From Dasyornis broadbenti (taxonomy: Eukaryota; Chordata; Aves; Passeriformes; Dasyornithidae), in assembly GCA_013397935.1 (NCBI GenBank), contig VZRN01001305.1, forward strand, positions 1,269,492 through 1,333,491: DNA of 64,000 bases, in the 5' to 3' direction. The translations under genes and the position numbers were made by a program. Each line of letters begins with the position of its first letter. Within the stretch, counting starts at the first letter, position 1. Under the pieces are notes generated by a model. The model was given only the letters and a program-made list of their open reading frames with translations, was not told the origin of the DNA and did no database searches. Below are positions 49,415 through 61,104 of this stretch, one piece after another.

Positions 49415-49620
49415 ATAACCTGTGTATGTGTGTGCCTATTGTGTGTATGTGCTCGCACACGTGTCCTGTGTGTGCCTATACTGTGTGCTGTGCTAGGAGT
49501 AGGGGTGTGAGTGTTGCGTGCTTGGTGTTGTGAGTGTGGCTGCATGTTGTGTGCACAGCACAGGTTTCATGTGCATTGTGTGTGTGTGTTTTGTTCAGAG
49601 TGTGTGGCATGGTGGTTCAG
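49415..49620. repeat. Imperfect GT-rich microsatellite
   Basis: Repeated short TGTGTG blocks are mixed with related words such as TGTGTGCCTAT and GTGCTGTG. It is degenerate and not a clean (GT)n array. Confidence 0.75.
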
Positions 49621-50160
49621 GGCTCTATGTGGTCCTGGCCAGGGGTTGGTCCCATGGGGGTCCCAAGGGGGCCCAGGAATAGCTTCAGCCCCAGAGAGTC
49701 AGAGGCATGTGGGAGAGAGGACTGTGAGGCATCTGACAGTTTATGGGGCAGACATGGGCAATTTGGGGGTACCCAGGGGGGTTATGAGGCATGTGGGAGG
49801 TTGGAAAACCCTGTAGGAGTTATGGGGCATCCCGGAATGCAATGTGATTCCCAAAGGGTCAGGATACTGGGGAGAGGGCTGGGTGCACACCCAGGAGATA
49901 AGGGTGTCCTTGGGCTGGGATGGTGGTGGTGGTTATAGGGCACCCATGGGAGTTGTGGAGCACCCCAGAAAGGGGAGATGGCACAGGAGAGCTCAGACAC
50001 ATTTTAAGGGGATATGGGACACCCAGGAGGCTGGGAAAACCCAGGGATTTATAAGGCACATGGGGACCAAGTCCACCTTGGACAAGGCTGGGGTCACCCA
50101 AGGGGCTCAGGGGCACCCAGAGAGGTGTAAGATCGCAGGGTCCCCCCAGAAGCTGATGCT
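49621..50160. repeat. Degenerate G-rich tandem-like sequence
   Basis: Words such as GGGGCACCCA, TTATGGGGCA, GGGACACCCAGGAG and GGCACCCATGGGAG recur at irregular spacing. This looks like a decayed minisatellite of the kind that fills introns of GC-rich avian genes. It lies immediately 3' of the RNase gene and matches in style the repeats in that gene's intron. Confidence 0.55.
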
Positions 50161-50184
50161 GGAGCCCAGGCCTGTGACACCTCC

Positions 50185-50190
50185 TTTATT
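50185..50190 (-). terminator. RNase poly(A) signal
   Basis: AATAAA on the - strand (TTTATT on +), about 70 bases beyond the RNase stop codon. It implies a very short 3' UTR. Confidence 0.75.
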
Positions 50191-50259
50191 GCCAGTACTA
50201 ACAGAGCCCCTGATGGGAGGAAGAATTCGCGCCCCCCACGCCAGGCCTCACTGCAGGGC

Positions 50260-50673
50260 TCAGATGGTGGTCTCGAGGTGCACGGGCAGCCTGCCCCAGC
50301 AGGACACAAGCACGTGCTGCTGCTTAGACTGGGCACGGTAGGTGCAGGATGGCTGCGTGTTCCTGCCACGCAGGCGGCAGACGGTCAGGCTCAGAGCCTG
50401 CAGGGTGCTGTGGAACCCGCTGGCATTGGGCGGCTGGGAGCAGGCGGCCACCAGGGCCGTGGCCGGGGCGTGCACAAAGGTGTTGGTGATCTTGCAGGTC
50501 GGGGTTGTCATCCCCCGCCGCGCCATCATGGTGTCACAGTAGCGCTGCGTCCCCGGCATGGACGTCCGGGAGTTGTCCACGTGCTGCCGCAGGAACTTCT
50601 GATAGCGAGTCTCGCCCGCCGCCCCTGCTAGTGCTGCCAGCACCAGAGTCATGCACAGCACCCAGCCCGCCAT
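50260..50673 (-). CDS. Secreted RNase A-superfamily ribonuclease, angiogenin-like
   Basis: The 137-residue product begins with a signal peptide (about 1-20, Leu/Ala-rich, ending AGAAG) and has a mature part of about 117 residues. The RNase A catalytic triad is present: His31 in LRQHVD, Lys61 in CKITNTF and His132 in PVHLE. Six mature cysteines (46, 60, 78, 99, 110, 125) would form three disulfides, the angiogenin-type pattern also seen in bird leukocyte RNases. ARRGMT resembles the basic nuclear-targeting loop of angiogenin. N83 in NAS could be glycosylated. The coding exon is uninterrupted, as usual for the family. A splice acceptor (branch-like CCTAAC, then TTCTCCAG) ends six bases before the ATG, so the 5' UTR is split. 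The family digests RNA outside cells or in endosomes and often acts in host defence or vessel growth. I cannot name the exact orthologue. Confidence 0.92.
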   Translation of the reverse strand: MAGWVLCMTLVLAALAGAAGETRYQKFLRQHVDNSRTSMPGTQRYCDTMMARRGMTTPTCKITNTFVHAPATALVAACSQPPNASGFHSTLQALSLTVCRLRGRNTQPSCTYRAQSKQQHVLVSCWGRLPVHLETTI

Positions 50674-50679
50674 GGACAC

Positions 50680-51075
50680 CTGGAGAATGTGGGGTTAGGG
50701 CCATCTGGACTTCTGGGTGCCCCACTGGAAACCCCACCCTGGATGCTTTATTTTTCTACAAATTCCCCCTCCCAAACACCTGGGTCCCATACAAATCCCC
50801 TCCCCAATTCATGGTGGCCCGTCCCTGGACAACTGAGCCATCTGTAGATCTCAGATGCATGGGTCCCCTACAATTATGCACTCCCCAGAAACCTCAGTCC
50901 CCTATGGAACACCCCCTACCTGCTCTGCAGACCCCTGGCTCCCCTACAGATCCACCTCATGCCCCGACACCTGGATGCCATATACTGCCTCCCTTCCCAC
51001 TGGATATTTGGGTTTCTCACGGACCCCTCCCACAGACATTCCGGTCCCCTATTGCACCCCTCACCCCCACCTGTG
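50680..51075 (-). other. RNase 5' UTR intron, repeat-filled
   Basis: Read on the - strand, the intron ends CCTAACCCCACATTCTCCAG just before the coding exon. A likely donor is CACACAG|gtgggg near 51,075. Inside, the + strand shows repeated words such as CCTGGGTCCC, GGTCCCCTA and CCCCTCCC at roughly 30-40-base spacing, a decayed minisatellite. Confidence 0.6.
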
Positions 51076-51138
51076 TGTGCGCCTCAGTTTCCCTTATGGC
51101 CTCAGGGTCTCCAGGATCCCTTCCACTCCTCTGCACCT

Positions 51139-51146
51139 CTTTTATA
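51139..51146 (-). promoter_or_regulatory. TATA box of RNase gene
   Basis: TATAAAAG on the - strand, about 470 bases upstream of the start codon. Transcription would start near 51,110 and give a short non-coding first exon ending at the donor near 51,075. The arrangement of a tiny 5' exon plus one coding exon is usual for RNase A-family genes. Confidence 0.65.
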
Positions 51147-51149
51147 CTG

Positions 51150-51802
51150 GCCCCAGCTGTGCCCAATGGGCAAGGATCCAGGAGGAGGGGCAGGGTAAAG
51201 AGCAAGGTCCAGTGGATGTCTGGGGGCAGTCAAGTGTCCAGGAGGCCCCACTCACCCTGATGGCCCCTCAAGGTCATTAGGTAGTCATTAATGAACCACG
51301 TGACTGTCTGCGTGCGTCCCCTTGGTGGCCCCTGCCCACTCTGGCCTTGGCCACCCATCCCATGAAAGGCAGGATACCTGGGTCCCTTTGGGTGGCAGGG
51401 CAAGATACGTGGTTCCCTGGTGGGGGTCAGGATGTCACCATCACCTCTGAGGCAGCTGACAGATGTTCCTACAACTCTCAGAAGATGTGACACACCCACG
51501 GCTGTTCTGCAGTGCTAAGGGACCTATGTGTTCCTTTTCCCTGTGTCCGCTTGCAGGCAAATTTTCCCTCATTGCTACCTCACATGCTCCCAGCTTTGGT
51601 GCATTGACACAGAGACAAGCAAAGAGCCAGAAGCTAGCCTGAGCCCATCAAATACTCCTTTCCCTTGACCATCATAATGGAGCCCCAAGGAAAGCATGTT
51701 CCCTCCAGAGGGAGAGACATGCAGTGCCCAGGAGAGGCTGTCATGAATGGGTGAAAGTGGTCTCCATCTTCCCCTTCAAAGACATCAGAGAGACTGTGAT
51801 GG
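51150..51802. other. RNase upstream region, no gene seen
   Basis: This stretch lies between the RNase TATA box and the ERV LTR. I see no exon or RNA gene. It should hold upstream control elements of the RNase gene, but I cannot point to specific sites. Confidence 0.5.
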
Positions 51803-52473
51803 TGATGCCTTTTTTCGGTGATAAAAAAATTGAGGCAGACACAGCAGTAGCAGGGGAAAAGGGTAATTACCTTGGTTTTACTAGGATCCTTGGAGCAAAG
51901 CCCGTTACAGATAGAAATACGGCGGCAAGCACCCAGGCTCCCCGTGCATCCAAGTGCCGCGAACTCAGAGCACGGGTCCACACAGGTACAGGAACAGGCT
52001 AAGCCCCAAACACGGGTACCGGAACCCACCAAAACCAACCAACCAACCCCCACAACCCCCAGTATACAGTCTTTATGGACTTCACAAATTAGCATATCAA
52101 TCTAAAATCCCCAATAAGAAATGTGATAGATTGAGTAACAGTCCCCCTACCCCCCTCAGCCCCTCTCGATGAAATTCCAGTCTAGTTTACAAAAACATGT
52201 TCCAGAGAAGAAGAGGCCCATCAAGGTTGGAGCCTACAGCTCTGAGATAGTGTAGAGCTGTTGACATTTCACTGGGTATGTTTCGTCTTCTTGCTTGGTA
52301 GGACCCCCAAACTAAGCTACATATCAGACTACAAGAATTATAGGTATGTGGGGAATAGGATACAAGGGATATATGTAAAGAGTACAAGGAAGGCAAGGGG
52401 TTTAAAATGTATTAGGTGTATAAAAGGTTTAAAGGGTATAAAAGAAAAAGACCTAAAAAACCATCAGGCATCA
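51803..52473 (-). repeat. ERV 3' LTR, 671 bp
   Basis: The LTR opens (on the - strand) with TGATGCC at 52,473 directly after the polypurine tract and closes with GGCATCA at 51,803, a perfect 7-base inverted repeat. TG...CA ends are standard for retroviral LTRs. The U5-like end is GT- and C-rich. I did not find a canonical AATAAA in it. The partner LTR is missing, so no target-site duplication can be checked. Confidence 0.85.
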
Positions 52474-52490
52474 TTTCCCCCCTTTTTTAG
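52474..52490 (-). other. ERV polypurine tract
   Basis: AAAAAAGGGGGGAAA on the - strand sits between the env stop and the LTR edge, where plus-strand DNA priming takes place in retroviruses. It fixes the LTR boundary. Confidence 0.85.
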
Positions 52491-52528
52491 AGACACAAGA
52501 CTTTACCTTGTCTAGTCTCTACACTACA

Positions 52529-53611
52529 CTAACCACAGCACCGGTTTACACAACCAGCTATAGCAAAAGTAACAATTACAATTATTATGAATATTTCCTT
52601 TACCCAGCCCCAGTCTGGTAACCATGAATTGAGAGTGTGGAAGAGTTGGTCGAATTTCAAGGTGTAATATCTGGAACCTACTTCATGTAAAATTTGAGTC
52701 CCCTTCCAAATTTCCTCCAGATCATGCTTAATTCTTCCATCCTGGTCCACAAAGGAACAACAGGTGGTATTGACAATATCACATTCCCCTCCATGCACGC
52801 CAAGTAGGAATTTGAGAGCTATTCTGTATTCTGTCATCGCCTTCGACAGGCCGCAGAATTCTTCCTGTAAAGCTAAAATTGCATCTGCAGTATGTTGCTC
52901 AATGAGTTCAATGACACTTGAGATGTTTACAATGGCGTTTTCTAGTTCAACTATTCCATAAGAGGGAATGAGGGCTCTCACTATGCTATGAAAAACTGTG
53001 GGACGTTCAATGAGGGGATTAAGAGATCTTTTTCCCCTCTTAAATGGTCTTTCAATTTGATCAAATATTGTTATATTTGGAATCACAGCCCCAAGGCCAC
53101 AGACCTGATCTTGATCTATCAGCAGGATTTTCCAGGCCTTATCATTAGATATCCAATACACCCCCGTCCCCAGTGGGAAAGCTAACCTCCATCCCAGTAA
53201 CTTCATCTTTGTCACAGATCTTGGATTTACTATCTCCCAAAGTTTGGTCTTATGACAATACGAAGGAAGAATAGCCTTCCCTGTGGCATTCATAAGCACA
53301 CAGCGAACAGTATAGTTCTCACGTTCTATCAGCCCGCTCAGGTGTATAGGAGGCAGGAGGGTACTATTGTCTCATTGCCATCTATCTATACGCTTTTCTT
53401 CCATCACAACCCCAATCAATGGCCAGTGACCTTCCCCATCTAAGGGCGGTAATTGGGTGCAGATCCAGCAATTGCTCATATTAAGAGCATTGGATACATT
53501 TTGAATCACAGTGTTGTGCAACTCATGGGCTGAACCCTGGGTCATGGTTACCAACTGGGCAAAATACAGACATGAAAGAAACACTTTAAACCACATCATC
53601 TGGTTTTTCAT
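52529..53611 (-). pseudogene. env: ERV envelope gene with one in-frame stop
   Basis: The frame runs 361 codons from the ATG at 53,611, broken by one TGA at 53,374-53,372 (codon 80). The surface part has a hydrophobic leader (about residues 6-22) and an SNCWIC motif (CXXC), which in gammaretroviral envelopes links covalently to the transmembrane subunit. A furin-type RGKR separates surface and transmembrane parts. The transmembrane part has a heptad-like helical region, the immunosuppressive-type stretch, GECDIVNTTCC (CX6CC) and a hydrophobic anchor near the end with almost no cytoplasmic tail. The surface part is only about 200 residues, far below the usual 350-450, so it has lost sequence or is a naturally short type. 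Avian genomes hold many related env copies. As it stands the product is truncated. Confidence 0.88.
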
Positions 53612-54190
53612 CAGTCTCTGTCTTCTCGATGGTCTCAGGGGCAGAAGCCTTCTTCACCCTGGAGTAGTGGATCCACGGTCCTTTCTCAGCAACCTTGACA
53701 GCAGTGAAGGTGGTCAGCAAAACCTGGTATGGTCCTTTCCACTTGGCTTGCAAGGGGTCACTGTCCCACCACTTGATGTAGACCCAATCTCGGGTTGAAA
53801 TGGATGAGCAGGTGTGTCCAATCCTATAGGCTTGGACAGCACGACGTATCTCTGGAGCTTCTGCAAGGCGGAACTCAGAGACATTAAATATTTCTGTAAA
53901 TCAATTTTACCCCTGATGTGAATATCTCCCGGGATATGTGGAACCTGGTATGGTCTGTCATATAGGATTTCATAGGGACTTATGTTATCTCTTCTCCTTG
54001 GTTGTATGCAGACCCTCAGTAGGGCTATAGGCAGAGCCTGAACCCATGTCATAGATGTTTCTTGGCAGATTTTACTAATCTGGGCCTTGAGGGTTCCATT
54101 CATGCGTTCAACGTTGCCACTTGCCTGGGGCCTATATGGTGTATGCAGGTCCCAGGTAATTCCCAGAGTTAGTAAGATTCTGGGAAGTGG
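53586..54190 (-). pseudogene. pol: ERV integrase C-terminal remnant (pol)
   Basis: The first part (about 54,190-53,800) reads the end of the integrase core: GITWDLHTPYRPQASGN followed by VERMNGTLKAQISKI, including the catalytic Glu of the DDE triad, then WVQALPIALLRV and SPYEILYDRPYQ. Around 53,800 the frame changes, and the C-terminal domain continues in another frame with KWKGPYQVLL and a VKVAEKGPWIHYSRVKK-type block. That block ends at a TAA at 53,588-53,586, which overlaps the env start at 53,611 by 26 bases. The N-terminal domain and most of the core are missing. Confidence 0.88.
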
Positions 54191-54960
54191 CAAACAGAGA
54201 ATGGGGTAGGCTTGGTCCTGGACAGCACCTTTCCCAAAAGAGCTGTGACGGTTCCAAGATCGGCCACAGTGAAGGTGCAGAGGGTCCTGCCCTGGGCTCT
54301 GGTGGCATTTGTACAGCCTCTGAAGAAATCCTCCTCAAAGGTGCACAGCCCCTACGGTGGGAGCAGCTCAGGCACCTGGCAAAAACCTCACAGACATGGA
54401 AGGTCAGCACAGCCCCCTTGCAGAGTCTCAGATGCTGACAATACCCTGCTCCTGCTGCGCATGCAAGGAAGATGGGGACCCTCATCATGAACCCTCAGAC
54501 ACACTCTGCTTTCCAGTGTCCTGGTGTGGGTGGAAAAGGAATGGTGTCCACAGGAGGAGGAACAAGCCTGGATGCTTGGCAATGGGCTGTCTCTAGCTGG
54601 CATGGCACAGGTACGTGTGCTGGATCTCATGCTACCTGGCAGAGCCTCAGGCATATCCTTACCAGAGGTTGCTGTGAGGTTTCATCGGTGAACCACAACC
54701 TGTGGTCACCTCTCGTCCCAGGGGAGTCCCAGCTGCCTGTCGCTGTCCTGGGCACCACTTCCCCATGTCCCGTCCCTGCCCATGCAGAGGGGCTGAGCGG
54801 AGCCTCCTCCTGCCCTCTGCGGTGGGGAGAGGAGACATCGGCTGAAGTATTTGGGGCAGCCCAGACCCCTAACTTCTGGCTGTCCTCTCGGCACCCCATG
54901 GCCTAGGAAAGCTGCCGATTTTCAGAGCTCTGCAAACACAGAGTCTAGTTTAGAAAGGAG
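54191..54960. other. Unclassified sequence beside ERV
   Basis: Viral similarity stops at the left edge. I do not recognise the rest. The + strand frame 54,472-54,906 (144 codons) has no domain and is matched by frames in other phases, so I do not call it a gene. Confidence 0.4.
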
Positions 54961-55260
54961 ACATTGTTTATTCTGCGTGGGATGCAAGGTGGAGGTTTGA
55001 CAAATCAAACACGCCACGGGATAAAAAGTTACCATTTCATACAGTAAAATTTATATGAGCCCGCCTATCTAATGCATATTCCCCGCCTACCGATGGATAT
55101 TTATTTGTATGACGTACTCTTACCCGATACTTGAAATACAAAGTTCTGTGTTTTATTAAGCAACTTCCATTGTGAAAGTTATCAGACGACATCAGTTACG
55201 TTTACAAAAGGTGACAAGACTCAGCCTGGGGACAGATAATTCAGCTTGAAGACTATCAGA
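54961..55260. other. AT-rich stretch, possible old LTR or retroelement piece
   Basis: An abrupt AT-rich segment, with the related words CCCGCCTATC and CCCGCCTACC and several AATAAA-like words on both strands, lies between GC-rich flanks just upstream of RPS3A. The composition and GCCCGCC spacing remind me of avian LTR U3 regions, but I cannot find paired ends. Treat as unknown. Confidence 0.3.
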
Positions 55261-55708
55261 AAGGACAGGAGGTGGCACCTGCCTCTCGTCCTGCCACAGT
55301 CGGCTCAGCCAACCCCGTCCCTGTGGCTCTACCCGCCCGGACAGCGGCCCCACTCGGGCATCCCCATTTCCAGCGCTGCGCTGCGCTCGGCCCAGGAGTC
55401 CCGGGATAGGCGCTTCTAAGGACGGACGATCCGCAGGGATCGCGTGCCCCAGGACAGGTGCTCCCAGGGCCGGGCGCTCCGCAGGGCGCACGGAGCAGCT
55501 GCTCCAGGAGGGGGCGCTCACGGGCGGGCGGGCTGCGCCGAGCTCCCCCCGACCCCCCCGCGCCGTTGGCTCCGTCCCGCCGTGGTACGTCCCGAGCCCT
55601 CCCGGCGCGGAAGGTGGCCCCATTCTCGCAGGTCTCGCGCGAGCATCGGTCTCGTATAATCTCGCGGGAGCGGGCACGCCCCGCCCTTTTCACGGCCCGG
55701 GCCGGACG

Positions 55709-59143
<3,435 letters not shown>

Positions 59144-59161
59144 AACTAAAAATTGGTGGAA

Positions 59162-59167
59162 AATAAA
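59162..59167 (+). terminator. RPS3A: RPS3A poly(A) signal
   Basis: AATAAA 18 bases after the stop codon, giving the very short 3' UTR usual for ribosomal-protein genes. GT-rich sequence (ttggttgcctgt) follows 20-30 bases on. Confidence 0.9.
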
Positions 59168-59199
59168 AGGTTTTAATATACAGAACTAATGCTTGGTTG

Positions 59200-61100
59200 C
59201 CTGTATTGCTACTGGACAATATTGGTACTGGATGTGTGGATGGGTTTTAATAAGGTAAACCTACAGCCTTGGTTTTAAAAAAAAAAATTATAAAGAAAAG
59301 AAATACTTATGTATTTCTCCACTTTCGTTTTGGAGATGGGTGGAAGAAGTGGGTTGTCCTTTTTGTGGATTCTCTGTGTTGGTTTTTCCCAGTAATTTTG
59401 GTCCTCACCAAAAAACCCCCGTGTATATGTGGGCAGTGGTTATATTGGTGAGACGTATTCCAAAGAGGAGCAGGAAAGGCAGGAACTGCACAGGGAAACG
59501 TGTGTCAGAAGTGGTATTATAGAAAGTCTTAGGGATTTATCCAGATGACTTATTTCAGAATGATGTGTCTTAAGTTCCTAGGTGGTAATTTCATAAAACC
59601 TCTCCTGGTAAAGGTGTGGTCTCTGGCAGTCAGAAGGAGATTAAAGATGTTAAAGTTGTGATTACAATGACAGGAGCAGTGCAGAAATGCGTAATGTGCG
59701 CAGGCAGTGGAGTTGGGTTTTAATCTGTCTGAACTGAGGGGTGACCATAATCACAGCTGAAAAACCTGTTAAATTTCAGGGGGGGACAATTCTGTAAAAA
59801 GGCAATGGTCTGTGTTCTGAAAATAGCACACTTCTAAGTGATTTGCTGAGTAATTGAAGACTGTTTTCCATTATCTAACAGCATTTTTGTGTTCAACTTA
59901 GACTGGCTTAAAAATGGAAGAGTATTTTTTGTGGCTAAAACGAGTTTTCTGCGTCATCAGTGTGGTTTGTTTAGAATACGGCAACAAATCTAAACTTAGT
60001 CCTATTAAATTGTTGGTAATTAGTGATACAAAGCCTGAGAGCAAAATGCAGAGGTCACTGAGAGTAGTGGCTCTTGCAGTTGGCTGTCAGAGAGCTTGGG
60101 ACAAGAAATGAGGGAAAACAGTGAAATACTACTGTTCCAACAATGCTGGGGTAAAGGAGAGGAGCCCTGCTACCCATGAGGGTTGTACTGTTCCCTGTCA
60201 GGGATTTTCACATTTTCCTAGTTGATAATTCTGCTTTTGACCAAGTAATAGGCAAGATGAGAAGAATGGTTTTGAACTCACTTTAGAACACTGCAGATGA
60301 TGTGATTTTGTGTTGTGATTCCAAGTTACAGTTTTTATATGTTCAGCTTTTTCCAGTTAGTGTAGTGGAAGTGGAGTGAGTGCTCAAAACTTAGAACCTT
60401 GAAGCAGGGGGAAGGAATGTTGCTTTGCTCTTTTCCATCTGTACTGCTGAGACAGGTGTCATGTGCCTCCCAAGAATCCCAGACCGCCATATTTTTTAAG
60501 TTGTAAATTTTATTTGTTACTTGAATATCTGAGGACTGTATGTTGCAAAAAGGTTAGTCCAAGAGGGTTTGGGGAAAGAACAAGAACTTGGATTTTTTTT
60601 CAGGCTATTAAATGTACTGTCTGGAACAGTGCATTGCCACGTAGGGGTTCTGGGTAAATGTAGGCTTTGTAATGTGGTAACAGATGGGGGGGAAAGCAGG
60701 AAGGAAAATACTATGCATGCTCTGTATTCTCAACAAATACTAGCGGAAAATTCAGGGTATCGGAAAGCAGCAATCAGCAGAGCACACATAAACTATGTGC
60801 AGAATTGCCCATCAGTCCATGTCTTTGTCACAATGTTGTCACAGTGAGAACCCACAGTATTTGTGAGGCCCTGCGGTGACAGCTGGCTGCTGCAAAGGCC
60901 ACAGGTTCTGCAGGTGCTGAGTGTGGCAGGTGTGCCCAGGTCCAAAGGCTTGCTTGAATAAACTGTTAAAGTCATCCAGGTTCTGAGGAGAACTACTCCT
61001 ACTGGACTACTTGTAAAGGGGTGCAGTAGCTGGGTTAAGTTTATAAGCAGAATGAGATCCATAAACTGTCAAGTGGAAAGCTCAATTAAAATGCCCTCAT
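59200..61100. other. Intergenic, no gene seen
   Basis: The stretch between RPS3A and the next candidate transcript end holds only short frames without domains. An A run lies at 59,277-59,287. No RNA gene or transposon was recognised. Confidence 0.55.
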
Positions 61101-61104
61101 GACT

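Larger units (their letters stand above)
51803..54190 (-). mobile_element. 5'-truncated gammaretrovirus-like ERV (pol-env-LTR)
   Basis: On the - strand the order is integrase remnant, env, polypurine tract, 3' LTR. The integrase HTPYRPQASGNVERMN block, the env CXXC and CX6CC motifs and the short pol-env overlap in different frames are gammaretrovirus-type features. The LTR has perfect 7-base terminal inverted repeats. Gag, protease, RT and the 5' LTR are absent; recognisable viral sequence stops near 54,190. The copy is defective: pol has a frameshift and env an in-frame stop. The copy cannot be dated because only one LTR remains. Confidence 0.9.

Noticed and set aside
50505..51260. 251-codon + strand open frame over the RNase gene
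   Set aside because: It is antisense to the RNase and its repeat-filled intron; the proline/threonine-rich sequence only reflects the C-rich repeats.
54472..54906. 144-codon + strand frame beside the ERV
   Set aside because: No domain; equally long frames in other phases and on the other strand.
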